DNA of 15,599 nucleotides, from positions 1 to 15,599 of the forward strand of contig JAITRD010000183.1 of the NCBI GenBank assembly GCA_031288575.1, read 5' to 3'. The notes beneath the pieces were generated by a model that ran no database searches, had not been told where the DNA came from, and saw nothing but the letters and a program-made list of their open reading frames with translations. Source of the DNA: Treponema sp. (lineage in GTDB: Bacteria; Spirochaetota; Spirochaetia; Treponematales; Breznakiellaceae). The translations under genes and the position numbers were made by a program. This document shows, piece by piece, positions 5,061 to 13,273 of the stretch; positions within the stretch are counted from its first letter, which is position 1, and each line of letters opens with the position of its first letter.

Positions 5061-7067
5061 TCACAGGGCCCTGTCAAAAACTACCGATCCCCGCAAAGGA
5101 AGCTCCCCCGGCTTTTCAAGGATCCAGGAATCTTCATAAAGCCGGAAGAGCGCCAAAAGTTTTCCTGATTGGGGATTATGCCAGGTTATATTGCCCTCCT
5201 CATCCAGGATGATAAAATAATCTTCCTCCCCAATCAGGCGGACAGGCAGTCCCGGGCTTCGTTCAAAGGGGGATGTTTCTCCTTCCGGCAGGTAAAGGAT
5301 GGCCCCGTCCCCGCCAAGGGTCGTCGCCAGGACGCCTCCGGACTCGGCAATGCTGAACAGGGTATCTTCCCCTTCGTATTCAACCAAGCGCACCGAAAGG
5401 GCGGGATTTAACGGGTCAAGCCGGACGATGCTGGTTTTTGCATTTCCCTCCGCGTCTTGTTCTATGACGGCCCCGTATACGGCGCCGCTGAGGCCGTGGT
5501 AGACCCTGGCGCCAATATCAGACGGATAGGCGATGGGCAAAGTTTCGCCGGTTATCACATTAAGGGCTAAAAAGGGCGTATTGCCGGAAATAGCGCTTTG
5601 CCCGATAATAATATTTCCCCTATCAAGAAAGGCGGCATCCAAAGAGCTAAGGGAAGAAAAGGAAAAAAGAGGAACCCCGGTTTTTGCGGAAAGCACCGTA
5701 ATATTTCCGATAGAATCTAAAAACAGCGCTTCTTCTCCCATCAGGGCGGCGGAAATAAGGGGAAAATCCAGGGGAAGTTGATCAAGGGGGAGAATTTCCC
5801 CCCCAGCCGTTCTGAGAATTGGAAAAATTTGGGCATGATCCTTTCTCCAAAACAGGAACTGTTCCGAAAAATCCTCCCCCTTTTCCGAATTCGAAGTTAT
5901 CTGGGTATACATCCCGCCCCGCTCAAGCCGTATGATATCATGATCCTTCAGCAACCTGTAATCCCGGGGCATAACCCCTAAGGAATTATCCCCGTCCAAA
6001 AACACCAGGACCGACCGGGATGCCGCGGCCTCCCGGAGCCGGCGCTGGTTCCCCGTCGCCATGCTTTGGGATATCCCGTCCCGATCAATGGTCCATATCC
6101 CGCCGCCGGCGGTACCGAGAACGGCGATTTCTCCGGCGCCGGTCGCGCAGGTAACGGAATTGGACTCCGGGGAGACCCTGATACGGTTTTTTATTTCCGG
6201 TTCCCCAACGCTGTTTATATGAAAAACAGATAATACCAAAAAACCATATTCTGAGCTAAGGCAAAAGAACTCCGCCTCTTCCGGCTTGGAGGCAAAAAGG
6301 GCCTGCGGGGAAATTATCCGGTCCCGGAACATCATGGCGCCGGAAACCGCATCCAGGATGACCAAACCCTGGGGGTCAATGCCGCCGAAGAAACGGTTGT
6401 TGCCAAATAAAATCGGGGAACTCATATTGGCAGGCGCCGCGAAGCGCCTCATTTCCGTTTCCGATTCCAGGTTCCAATAGGAAAGGATCCCCGAAGGGAA
6501 ATAGGAAATCATGGTCCTTTCGGATTTACCGGTAGCCGCAAAACCAACCAAACCGGTCAAGCCGGCGGGGGAATTCAGAATTTCCCCGGTCTCAGGATGA
6601 ACGAATACCACCCCGGTCCTGCCGTTCCGGGCAACGATAAGGAAATTTCCTCCGGCGGAATAATTAATATAAGAAACGGAATCCCGGAAACGGAGGGTAA
6701 AAAGCTTTTGTTTTAATTGGTAATCCCAAGCGGAAATCCGGTAGAATCCCAGGCCGTCGCTTTCAACCAGGGCAACCTGCGCCTTGCCGGGCCGTAAAAC
6801 CATGGAACGAAGCCCGTAGGGGCTTACCTGGAAACGATCGGCCGCCGCGTTATGCCGGAGGTCCCATACGGTGAGAAACCCATCCTCTCCGGCGCTAAGA
6901 ATTTGATCCCCCCCGTCATAAACAAGGACATTTACCGCCCCCCGGTGGCCTCCGGGCAGAACCGCTTCGGGGAATTCATTTTCCCCCGGCTGGGCACCCA
7001 GTTCCAGGGCCGTAAGCAAAAGCGACAGGGCCCCTAAATACCGCCGCAAAGACCCGGTTGTTTTCAT
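5061..7067 (-). CDS. Exported WD40/beta-propeller-like protein
   Basis: A 668-residue protein with a signal peptide: a positive start, a hydrophobic core at about residues 10-24 (LGALSLLLTALELGA) and a likely signal peptidase I site after Ala25. There is no lipobox cysteine. One clear WD40 repeat follows (GGH at 39-41, ILSAGEDG, then VWD at 67-69). Further degenerate blades recur through the chain, such as YWNLES, LVILDAVSG, ITVLSAKTG, LALNVITG and ITWHNPQSG, giving a beta-propeller-like pattern probably making two domains. No enzymatic motif was seen, and the likely role is protein interaction in the periplasm. It is the last gene of the rpsB-rseP operon; its ATG overlaps the upstream stop (ATGA), so translation is probably coupled. 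Confidence 0.75.
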   Translation of the reverse strand: MKTTGSLRRYLGALSLLLTALELGAQPGENEFPEAVLPGGHRGAVNVLVYDGGDQILSAGEDGFLTVWDLRHNAAADRFQVSPYGLRSMVLRPGKAQVALVESDGLGFYRISAWDYQLKQKLFTLRFRDSVSYINYSAGGNFLIVARNGRTGVVFVHPETGEILNSPAGLTGLVGFAATGKSERTMISYFPSGILSYWNLESETEMRRFAAPANMSSPILFGNNRFFGGIDPQGLVILDAVSGAMMFRDRIISPQALFASKPEEAEFFCLSSEYGFLVLSVFHINSVGEPEIKNRIRVSPESNSVTCATGAGEIAVLGTAGGGIWTIDRDGISQSMATGNQRRLREAAASRSVLVFLDGDNSLGVMPRDYRLLKDHDIIRLERGGMYTQITSNSEKGEDFSEQFLFWRKDHAQIFPILRTAGGEILPLDQLPLDFPLISAALMGEEALFLDSIGNITVLSAKTGVPLFSFSSLSSLDAAFLDRGNIIIGQSAISGNTPFLALNVITGETLPIAYPSDIGARVYHGLSGAVYGAVIEQDAEGNAKTSIVRLDPLNPALSVRLVEYEGEDTLFSIAESGGVLATTLGGDGAILYLPEGETSPFERSPGLPVRLIGEEDYFIILDEEGNITWHNPQSGKLLALFRLYEDSWILEKPGELPLRGSVVFDRAL
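5063..5074. repeat. 12-bp perfect palindrome at the end of the WD40 gene
   Basis: ACAGGGCCCTGT is a perfect palindrome overlapping the last codons and stop codon of the minus-strand gene. As RNA it could form a 4-bp stem with a GGCC tetraloop. It could contribute to transcript ending but is not followed by a T-run on the minus strand, so function is uncertain. Confidence 0.4.
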
Positions 7068-7678
7068 TTAAGATATTCAGGCCCCATAGTATTTTGTATT
7101 GAAAGATAAGAACGGAAACGGAGGGAGCTAAAAATTTCTTCCCGAGGATGTTTAGTATAATCCGCCAGCGTTTTTTGATAAAGCGCCGCGGGTACCCGGC
7201 TCACCGCGACTTCGCCGGGTTTTAGCCCATGGAGATGGAATTCCAGTCCCTCCGGGCTTTTACGCTGGTACCATATACTTATCTCTTCTTCGGGATAGGT
7301 TTCCTGGGCCTTGAGCAAAAGGTAATACTTAAGGGTTTCAATGATCACCGGTTCAAGCCCGTCCCGGAAAACCGCGACACGCTCCGCTAATTCAGGGTAG
7401 CCGATGACGGTCTGGGTATCTTCCGGGTCCTTTTTCCTTCGGTAGAATTCTCTCCTTTCCTGTTCCGGCAGCACCTCAATCCGTACTTTCCGGCTGGGCC
7501 ATAAGACCATGAGGGGGAATTCCGGCTTGTGTTTTTTTCCGCAGCTCGGGCAGGTATAATTCATAAAAGAACCCTCCGCCAGTTCGTCAATATACCCGCT
7601 TGTTTCGTCCAGATTAATTTCTTCCGGTACTTCTATGGAAAAGGTATTTTCGCATATACAGGGAATTTTGCGTTTCAT
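7064..7678 (-). CDS. CpXC-domain protein of unknown function
   Basis: A 204-residue soluble protein whose first 60 residues resemble the CpXC domain. Two cysteine pairs, C7-I-C9 near the start and C43-P-S-C46-G, lie around a stretch with EGSFMNYTCPSCG and a following PL-rich strand. The four cysteines probably bind zinc. The rest (about 75-204) is charged and mostly predicted alpha/beta, with no catalytic motif that I recognise. The start is two bases after the rseP stop, with GGAG in the end of rseP as ribosome binding site. Its TGA overlaps the ATG of the WD40 gene. The role is unknown; context suggests a partner of the WD40 protein or of envelope functions, which is inference only. Confidence 0.65.
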   Translation of the reverse strand: MKRKIPCICENTFSIEVPEEINLDETSGYIDELAEGSFMNYTCPSCGKKHKPEFPLMVLWPSRKVRIEVLPEQERREFYRRKKDPEDTQTVIGYPELAERVAVFRDGLEPVIIETLKYYLLLKAQETYPEEEISIWYQRKSPEGLEFHLHGLKPGEVAVSRVPAALYQKTLADYTKHPREEIFSSLRFRSYLSIQNTMGPEYLK

Positions 7679-7680
7679 TT

Positions 7681-9039
7681 TTATCTCCGAACTAAATACA
7701 GGATGTCCCCAAAAACCGCAAAAATCATGAGGCCGAAAATAAGCACTACCCCTATGGTCTGGAAGACATGGATGGCCTTAGGATGCAAAGGCTGGCCCTT
7801 GGCGGCTTCAATAACAAAGAGGAGAATCATGCCTCCGTCTAATATAGGAAGGGGAAGAAGGTTCATGAGGCACAAAGCTATGGAAATAAGGGCAAGAAAA
7901 TTGGCCATGGAACTGACCCCGGTTCCAAAACTCCGGATAAACCCTTCGGCGGCGATATCCCCCACCATATAGGTGATCCGCACCGGTCCGGATACCGCCT
8001 GGGTAAGATCGATGCCCCGGAAAAGGAGGGTGAGGCTCCGAAGGGAAACCGCGAAGGTTTTTCCCGCCTCTTTCATTCCCTTAACCAAAGCGGAGGCAGG
8101 ATTCAGCGCGGCAGTACGGTATTGGATAGTTTGATAGGATATCCCGATATCCGCCGCCCCCGCGTCGGTATAAGAAAGGACCAAATCCGTGGTAACCCGG
8201 CGGCCCTCCCGTTCCAGCTCCATGGAAAGCACCGGCGGCTGCTCCCGCAATATCCTGAACATGGCCATGGTATAGGGAAAGTCCTCGCCGTTCACCCGCA
8301 GTATCCGATCTCCCTCCCGAAGCCCCGCAATGGATGCGGGGCTCCCCGCCGCTACGGAACTTACCACCGGATCGGTCCAGAAATACACCCCGATTCTTCC
8401 CGCGCCGCTGCTTTTATCCAGCTCCGGCGTTACAAGGGCGTCGAAGATCTTGCCTTCCCGTTCCACCTTGAGTGCCAGGGTCTTTTCCGGGTTTATCGCG
8501 ATATTTTCCTGAAAGTCATGATAATTGGCAATGGTTTTGCCGTTGATTTCAAGGACCCGGTCTCCGGTCAAAAGCCCCCCCGCATCGGCGGGGTACCGTT
8601 CCCCGGCATTGATATCAGAAACCAGAACAATCCTGTTTTCCAGGGTGTTTACCTCAAACCCGATACCCCAAATTACCGAAAACACAAGAGCCGCAAAAAT
8701 AAAGTTAAAAAAGGGCCCCGCAAAGGAAACCAGGATACGGCTTAAGGGAGGGGCTCCATAATAGGTACCCTTTACCTTGTTTATGGAATTTTGGTTATTC
8801 TCATAGGCTTCTTGAAATTCGTTATCCCCCCGCATTTTGCAATATCCGCCAATAGGAAATATGCCAATCCGGTATTCCACGCCGCCAATCTTTTTTTTAA
8901 AAAGAGGGTTCCCCCATCCTATAGAAAAGGCCTCCACATCAATGCCAACCAGCCGGGCGGCAAGAAAATGGCCCAATTCATGAACAAATACCACTACCCC
9001 AAGGCCGAGGAGTCCAAGGACAATCTTTATTATCACCAT
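7681..9039 (-). CDS. rseP: RIP metalloprotease RseP (site-2 protease)
   Basis: Intramembrane zinc metalloprotease of the M50B family, which in other bacteria cleaves anti-sigma factors and remnant signal peptides. The zinc motif HELGH is at residues 20-24 in the first membrane helix. GGYCKM and a second helix (about 104-126) follow. Two PDZ-like domains lie at about 130-205 and 215-290 (LLTGDRVLEINGKTI and LREGDRILRVNG). The second metal-binding motif is LPILDGG with Asp401. A last helix lies at about 425-448. The 452-residue length is typical. The ATG is preceded by TGGAG at normal spacing. The dxr-rseP linkage is widespread in bacteria, tying proteolysis to isoprenoid and lipid synthesis in the same operon. 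Confidence 0.95.
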   Translation of the reverse strand: MVIIKIVLGLLGLGVVVFVHELGHFLAARLVGIDVEAFSIGWGNPLFKKKIGGVEYRIGIFPIGGYCKMRGDNEFQEAYENNQNSINKVKGTYYGAPPLSRILVSFAGPFFNFIFAALVFSVIWGIGFEVNTLENRIVLVSDINAGERYPADAGGLLTGDRVLEINGKTIANYHDFQENIAINPEKTLALKVEREGKIFDALVTPELDKSSGAGRIGVYFWTDPVVSSVAAGSPASIAGLREGDRILRVNGEDFPYTMAMFRILREQPPVLSMELEREGRRVTTDLVLSYTDAGAADIGISYQTIQYRTAALNPASALVKGMKEAGKTFAVSLRSLTLLFRGIDLTQAVSGPVRITYMVGDIAAEGFIRSFGTGVSSMANFLALISIALCLMNLLPLPILDGGMILLFVIEAAKGQPLHPKAIHVFQTIGVVLIFGLMIFAVFGDILYLVRR

Positions 9040-9065
9040 GCGATTTTCTCCATTTTTAATATTAC

Positions 9066-10217
9066 CTATAATGAGGCGGCCTGCAAAAGAGCCATGTTCC
9101 TGGCCCGTTCATCGGCGTCTAAAATCGTCTCCAGATCCAGAGACGGGGCATACCAGTCCTTTTCTAAAACAGATTTAACAATTCGGGGGATATCGATAAA
9201 ACCTATCCTTTCTTCTAAAAACGCCGTTACCGCGCTTTCATTAGCGGCGTTATATACCGCGGGATAAACTCCTCCGGCGCCGGCCGCTTCATAGGCCAGG
9301 GGAAGCAAGGGAAATTTTTGATAATCGGGTTTTTCAAATTGCAGCGTCAGGGCGTCAAAATTTAAAGAACCGAAGGGGGAAAAAACTATGCGGGGCCAAT
9401 AGAGGGCCTCGTGGATGGGGAGGCGCATATCCGGCCGGGACATCTGGGCATAGAGGGCCCCGTCCTTTAGGCGTATCATAGAATGAACAATACTCTGGGG
9501 ATGGATCACCACCTTCACCTTTTCCCTGGGAAAATCAAAAAGCCTTACCGCTTCAATGACCTCAAGCCCCTTATTGGCCAGGGTTGCCGAGTCAACCGTT
9601 ATTTTTGGGCCCATGCGCCAAGTCGGGTGGGCCAGCGCTTCCCGGGGGCTTACGGCAGCCAGTTGCGAAGCGGAATAAGCCCGGAAGGGTCCCCCCGAGG
9701 CGGTCAAAAGCAATTCTTCCGCCGGCTCCTTCCCGTGGGCTTCAAGGAGCCTGAAAATAGCGGCATGTTCCGAATCAACCGGGATAATCCTGACCTGTTT
9801 TTTTTTCGCCAGATCGGCTGCCAGGGGAAAAGCCAAAACCACGGTTTCCTTGTTTGCCAGGGCCAAGTCCGAACCGGCCTTGAGCGCCGCCAGGGAGGGC
9901 TCAAGCCCGGCGGCTCCGCTAATGCCGTTAACGGTAATATCCGCCCCGCATTCGGCAATGGCCCGCAGGAGGCCCTTCCTGCCGAACCAGGCTATTTTCC
10001 CCCGATCCTCTTCCGAAAGCTTTGTCCCGGGGGAATTCTCCCCCGAGAGCACAAGCAAGGCGCCGGGAAATTCCCGGCCCAGCGCGATAAGCCCCCGGAA
10101 TTCGGTATGGGATGAAAGGAGGATTACCTCAAAATCCTCCTTTCCCTGGCGAAGCGCCTCCAGGGTACTGGTTCCGATGGATCCCGTGGCGCCCAAAAGA
10201 GCCACCCGCTTTTTCAT
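9066..10217 (-). CDS. dxr: 1-deoxy-D-xylulose 5-phosphate reductoisomerase
   Basis: Second enzyme of the non-mevalonate isoprenoid pathway: converts 1-deoxyxylulose 5-phosphate to 2-C-methylerythritol 4-phosphate using NADPH and a divalent metal. The NADPH-binding GATGSIG is at 9-15. The ALANKET block follows at about 119-125. Metal ligands are Asp148 and Glu150 (PVDSEHAA) with Glu219 in NKGLEVIEA. The substrate loop contains HPTWRMG, and HPQSIVHSMI supplies further active-site residues. The length of 383 is normal. GGAGGGG stands a few bases before the ATG. The pathway's product feeds the undecaprenyl synthesis encoded by uppS two genes upstream. Confidence 0.96.
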   Translation of the reverse strand: MKKRVALLGATGSIGTSTLEALRQGKEDFEVILLSSHTEFRGLIALGREFPGALLVLSGENSPGTKLSEEDRGKIAWFGRKGLLRAIAECGADITVNGISGAAGLEPSLAALKAGSDLALANKETVVLAFPLAADLAKKKQVRIIPVDSEHAAIFRLLEAHGKEPAEELLLTASGGPFRAYSASQLAAVSPREALAHPTWRMGPKITVDSATLANKGLEVIEAVRLFDFPREKVKVVIHPQSIVHSMIRLKDGALYAQMSRPDMRLPIHEALYWPRIVFSPFGSLNFDALTLQFEKPDYQKFPLLPLAYEAAGAGGVYPAVYNAANESAVTAFLEERIGFIDIPRIVKSVLEKDWYAPSLDLETILDADERARNMALLQAASL

Positions 10218-10245
10218 ATCCCCTCCATTCGGTCAAACAGGCTTC

Positions 10246-11100
10246 TTACGCAAAAAGAAGCAAAAAGGAGAAATAATAGATCGGCGCGGCAAAAGCTATG
10301 GAATCAAGAGAATCCAGGATCCCGCCCCGGCCGGGGATGAGGTTTCCCGAATCTTTAACCTGGGAACTCCTTTTGATAACCGATTCTCCCAGATCCCCCA
10401 AAGAACCGGCCAGGCCGGATAAAAAGCCCAGAAGCGCCCCGGCCGGAAGCGAAGACCCCCGGGAAACACTAAAAACCGCGGGGATAAAGATAACCGCCCC
10501 CATGCCGGTCAGGATAGAGGCGGCGGCCCCTCCCGCAAAGCCGGCAACGCTTTTATTAGGGCTGGCCGGGATAATCCCCCGGTTTCCGGCGCCAAAAAGC
10601 ATGCCCGCCGCCCAGGCCGCCGAATCATTAGCAATCGTTATAAGAAGAAACATCAGGATGATCATATTCGCCCGGGAAAACAGGGCCATCTTAATAATCC
10701 ATATCATAAAAAAGCCGGGATAGATCATCACGGCAAAACCCGCGGCCAGCCGTCCGGCAAAATCCCCGAAGCTTTCCTTCCGGGCAAAAATCCCGGAAAG
10801 AAAAAGCCAGAAAGCCCCCAGGACAAAGATTACAAGGATAATTTCGTTATAAACCCCGAAACTTACGGTTAAAGTCGCGGCCAGGGGGCAGGAAGCCCCC
10901 AGCACCGCGGCTTCCGGGGCAGAAAGGGGGATGTTTTTTTTTCTCAGCAGATTTGCGAACTCAAGCGCTCCCAGGGCGCTTAAAAGGACGATCAGGATGT
11001 TTACCGCAAGCTGGTTTTTTTGGGGCAGCAAAAGGACAATTCCGCCGGCCAAAGGCACGCCGACAAAAAAACTTAAGAAACGTTTTATCGTTGTTTTCAT
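10246..11100 (-). CDS. cdsA: Phosphatidate cytidylyltransferase (CDP-diglyceride synthase)
   Basis: Inner-membrane enzyme making CDP-diacylglycerol from CTP and phosphatidic acid, the branch point of phospholipid synthesis. About seven hydrophobic segments are visible. The conserved C-terminal region is present: ANDSAAWAAG, SPNKSVAGFAGG, then GSLGDLGESVIKRSSQVKDSGNLIPGRGGILDSLDS. The family signature normally reads K-R-x4-K-D ... P-G-H-G-G-x-x-D-R-x-D; here the His is Arg and the Arg of D-R is Ser. The aspartates, lysines and SLGDL core are kept, so activity is expected. Its ATG overlaps the uppS stop by four bases (ATGA), indicating coupled translation. Confidence 0.9.
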   Translation of the reverse strand: MKTTIKRFLSFFVGVPLAGGIVLLLPQKNQLAVNILIVLLSALGALEFANLLRKKNIPLSAPEAAVLGASCPLAATLTVSFGVYNEIILVIFVLGAFWLFLSGIFARKESFGDFAGRLAAGFAVMIYPGFFMIWIIKMALFSRANMIILMFLLITIANDSAAWAAGMLFGAGNRGIIPASPNKSVAGFAGGAAASILTGMGAVIFIPAVFSVSRGSSLPAGALLGFLSGLAGSLGDLGESVIKRSSQVKDSGNLIPGRGGILDSLDSIAFAAPIYYFSFLLLFA

Positions 11101-11834
11101 TTTTTTACGTCTCCGAAACGCCGGTCCCGTTCCGCGAAATTCCGGATCGCGGCGGCAAAATCCTCTTCGGTCCAGTCAGGCCACAGGCGATCGGAAAAAT
11201 AATACTCCGCATAGGCCCCTTCCCAAAGCAAAAAGTTGCTGATCCGGTATTCTCCGCCAGTCCGTATAATAAGGTCCGGATCTGGGACGTCGGGATTATC
11301 AAGGTTTTGGCGGATGAGTTCTTCGCTTATGCGGGAAGAAAACCCAGCCGTCTCCGTCGCTTCCGGGGTGCCAAGGATTCTCCGCACCGCCCGAACTATC
11401 TCATCCCGGCCGCCGTAATTGAGGGCTAAAATCACCTGGAGCCCCTCAAAGACTTTAGTTTCCTCACAGGCAGCCTGAATTTCCCGGGCTATTTCCGGGG
11501 GAAGCCCCTCAGCCGCCCCCGTGTGGCGTATGCGGATCCGGTTCTTCCGATAAAAATCCATTTCCGCCGCCAGGTACCGTTTTACCAGGCCCATAATAAA
11601 ACCCACTTCTTCAGCGGTCCGTTTCCAATTTTCCGTAGAAAACACATAAAGGGTAAGAAAGCTTATCCCCATATCGCTGGCGGTTTTAACAATCCTTTTG
11701 GCGGTATTTAAACCCTCAAGATGCCCCTGGGTACGGGTTTGATTTTTTCTGCGGGCCCAGCGCCCGTTTCCATCCATAATAATACCCACATGGGCTGGAA
11801 TACGGGGATAATCCGGCTTCAATAATGAGGGCAT
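11097..11834 (-). CDS. uppS: Undecaprenyl diphosphate synthase
   Basis: Cis-prenyltransferase that extends farnesyl diphosphate with isopentenyl diphosphate to the C55 lipid carrier for peptidoglycan and other envelope polymers. Motifs in order: IIMDGNGRWA with catalytic Asp21, GHLEGL, TLYVFSTENWKR, ILALNYGGRDEI, and DPDLIIRTGGE followed by RISNFLLWEGAYAEYYF and WPDW. The 245 residues are of normal length. The start codon overlaps the frr stop by one base (TAATG), with GGAGG in the end of frr as the ribosome binding site. It is followed by cdsA and dxr, which supply lipid and isoprenoid precursors. Confidence 0.96.
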   Translation of the reverse strand: MPSLLKPDYPRIPAHVGIIMDGNGRWARRKNQTRTQGHLEGLNTAKRIVKTASDMGISFLTLYVFSTENWKRTAEEVGFIMGLVKRYLAAEMDFYRKNRIRIRHTGAAEGLPPEIAREIQAACEETKVFEGLQVILALNYGGRDEIVRAVRRILGTPEATETAGFSSRISEELIRQNLDNPDVPDPDLIIRTGGEYRISNFLLWEGAYAEYYFSDRLWPDWTEEDFAAAIRNFAERDRRFGDVKK

Positions 11835-12388
11835 TACACCTCCATTATTTCTTTTTCTTTTTCTTCCAAAATCTGATTTACCTTGGCAATATAATTATCC
11901 GTCAATTTTTGCAATTCCTCGCTGGCTGCCCGTTCTTCGTCTTCAGTGAGTTCCCCGTCCTTGAGCAGCTTTTTAAGTTCCTCATTTCCGTCCCGGCGTA
12001 TATTCCGCACGGCCACCCGGCTCTGTTCCGCCTGGTTTTTGGCAATCTTCACCAATTCCTTCCGCCGTTCCTCCGTAAGGGGAGGGATGGCGATCCGAAT
12101 CACCTTGCCGTCATTGGAAGGATTAAGGGAAAGCTCCGAAGAACGGATAGCCTTTTCAATTTCCCCGATAAGCCCCTTATCCCAGGGCTGGATCACAATG
12201 AGCCGGGCCTCCGGGATAGAAATATTCGCTACCTGGTTTAAAGGAGACTTATCGCCGTAATAATCAACCTTGATCTTGTCAAAAAGCGATGCCGAAGCTC
12301 TGCCGGTCCGCAAAGACCCAAACCCTTCCTTCAGGTTTGCGGCAGTCTTTTTCATTCTTTCTTCCGACGACGTAATGGCGCTAAACAT
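11834..12388 (-). CDS. frr: Ribosome recycling factor
   Basis: Ribosome recycling factor, which with EF-G splits post-termination ribosomes. The 184 residues match the family length of about 185. Visible landmarks are SLRTGRAS near residues 25-31, the hinge/beta domain with IPEARLIVIQPWD, the IRIAIPPLTEERRKELVK block near residues 97-114, and RVAVRNIRRD near residues 124-133, followed by the C-terminal helix. It sits between tsf and uppS, the usual rpsB-tsf-(pyrH)-frr-uppS order, here without pyrH. A GGGGGA stretch 5 nt upstream serves as the ribosome binding site; the gap to tsf is 12 nt. Confidence 0.97.
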   Translation of the reverse strand: MFSAITSSEERMKKTAANLKEGFGSLRTGRASASLFDKIKVDYYGDKSPLNQVANISIPEARLIVIQPWDKGLIGEIEKAIRSSELSLNPSNDGKVIRIAIPPLTEERRKELVKIAKNQAEQSRVAVRNIRRDGNEELKKLLKDGELTEDEERAASEELQKLTDNYIAKVNQILEEKEKEIMEV

Positions 12389-12400
12389 ATTTTCCCCCGG

Positions 12401-13249
12401 TCATTGGCCTACCTTAAAATAAACGTAGTCATCTACCCTTAACTGGGAGTCCAACTGTTTTCCGCAATCCGCCAGAACCTGGGCAACGGTCAATTTTTCA
12501 TCCTTAACGTAGCCCTGCTCCAAAAGGCAGATATCCCCCAGATACTTATTTACCTTCCCCTTGAGGATGCCTTCAATTACCGCCAGCGGCTTGCCCTGAA
12601 TCTTTTCGTCCCCCTCTATTTGCTTGCGGAAGATCTCTTCCTGTTCTTTAAGGAATTCGGGATCGATCTTGGTCCGGTCCAGGGCGAGGGGATTAAAAGC
12701 GGCAATATGAAGGGCCAAATTAAAGGCCAGGGTCTTCACTTCTTCCCGGCCGAACACCTCCGGTTTATCGGAACCCATCTTAACTACCACCCCGATATTG
12801 CCGTCCCCGTGAATGTATTGGGTGAGGTATTCCCCGGGCGCGGCTTGGAGGATTTTAAGCCGTTTAAGGCCCATGTTTTCTCGAATCTTCGCGGCTAAAT
12901 CATTAACTATTCCGATAAGTTCCTCATTTGGTTCGGCATAACCCTTTTCCAGGGCCTGATCGGCAATGGCATTCCCCAGGGCGATAAAATCAGGATTCCG
13001 CGCCACAAAATCAGTTTCGGAGCTTAATTCGACAAGCGCCGCCCTATTATCCTTGATCTTAACAAAAATTTTGCCCTCGTTGGTAGCCCGGTCCGCCCGT
13101 TTTTCCAAAGCCGCCAGGCCTTTTTCTTTAAGAATCTTTTCCGCCCCGGCAAAATCACCCCCCGTGGCGACCAGGGCGTTTTTACATTCCATCATTCCGG
13201 CGCCGGTTTTTTCCCGGAGCTTTTTCACGTCGGATGCGCTGATTTCCAT
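12401..13249 (-). CDS. tsf: Translation elongation factor Ts
   Basis: EF-Ts, the guanine-nucleotide exchange factor for EF-Tu. The N-terminal UBA-like domain has the signature LREKTGAGMMECKNALVATGG (split here: LREKTGAG at 11-18, MMECKNAL at 19-26). The EF-Tu-contacting TDFVAR is at 79-84. The two dimer/core repeats extend to residue 282, the usual length, with a second core segment in the part containing EQGYVKDEKLTVAQVL. It lies 24 nt after rpsB with AAGGGAG as a ribosome binding site and no terminator between them. It is essential and used here as one of the anchor genes of the operon. Confidence 0.97.
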   Translation of the reverse strand: MEISASDVKKLREKTGAGMMECKNALVATGGDFAGAEKILKEKGLAALEKRADRATNEGKIFVKIKDNRAALVELSSETDFVARNPDFIALGNAIADQALEKGYAEPNEELIGIVNDLAAKIRENMGLKRLKILQAAPGEYLTQYIHGDGNIGVVVKMGSDKPEVFGREEVKTLAFNLALHIAAFNPLALDRTKIDPEFLKEQEEIFRKQIEGDEKIQGKPLAVIEGILKGKVNKYLGDICLLEQGYVKDEKLTVAQVLADCGKQLDSQLRVDDYVYFKVGQ

Positions 13250-13273
13250 TTTTGTTACTCCCTTGTTCTGGTG

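Noticed and set aside
8122..8745. A 207-codon plus-strand frame
   Set aside because: Antisense to the PDZ region of rseP; no recognisable features and no start signal.
9483..10115. A 210-codon plus-strand frame
   Set aside because: Antisense shadow of dxr; the dxr product has all catalytic motifs, and this frame has none and no ribosome binding site.
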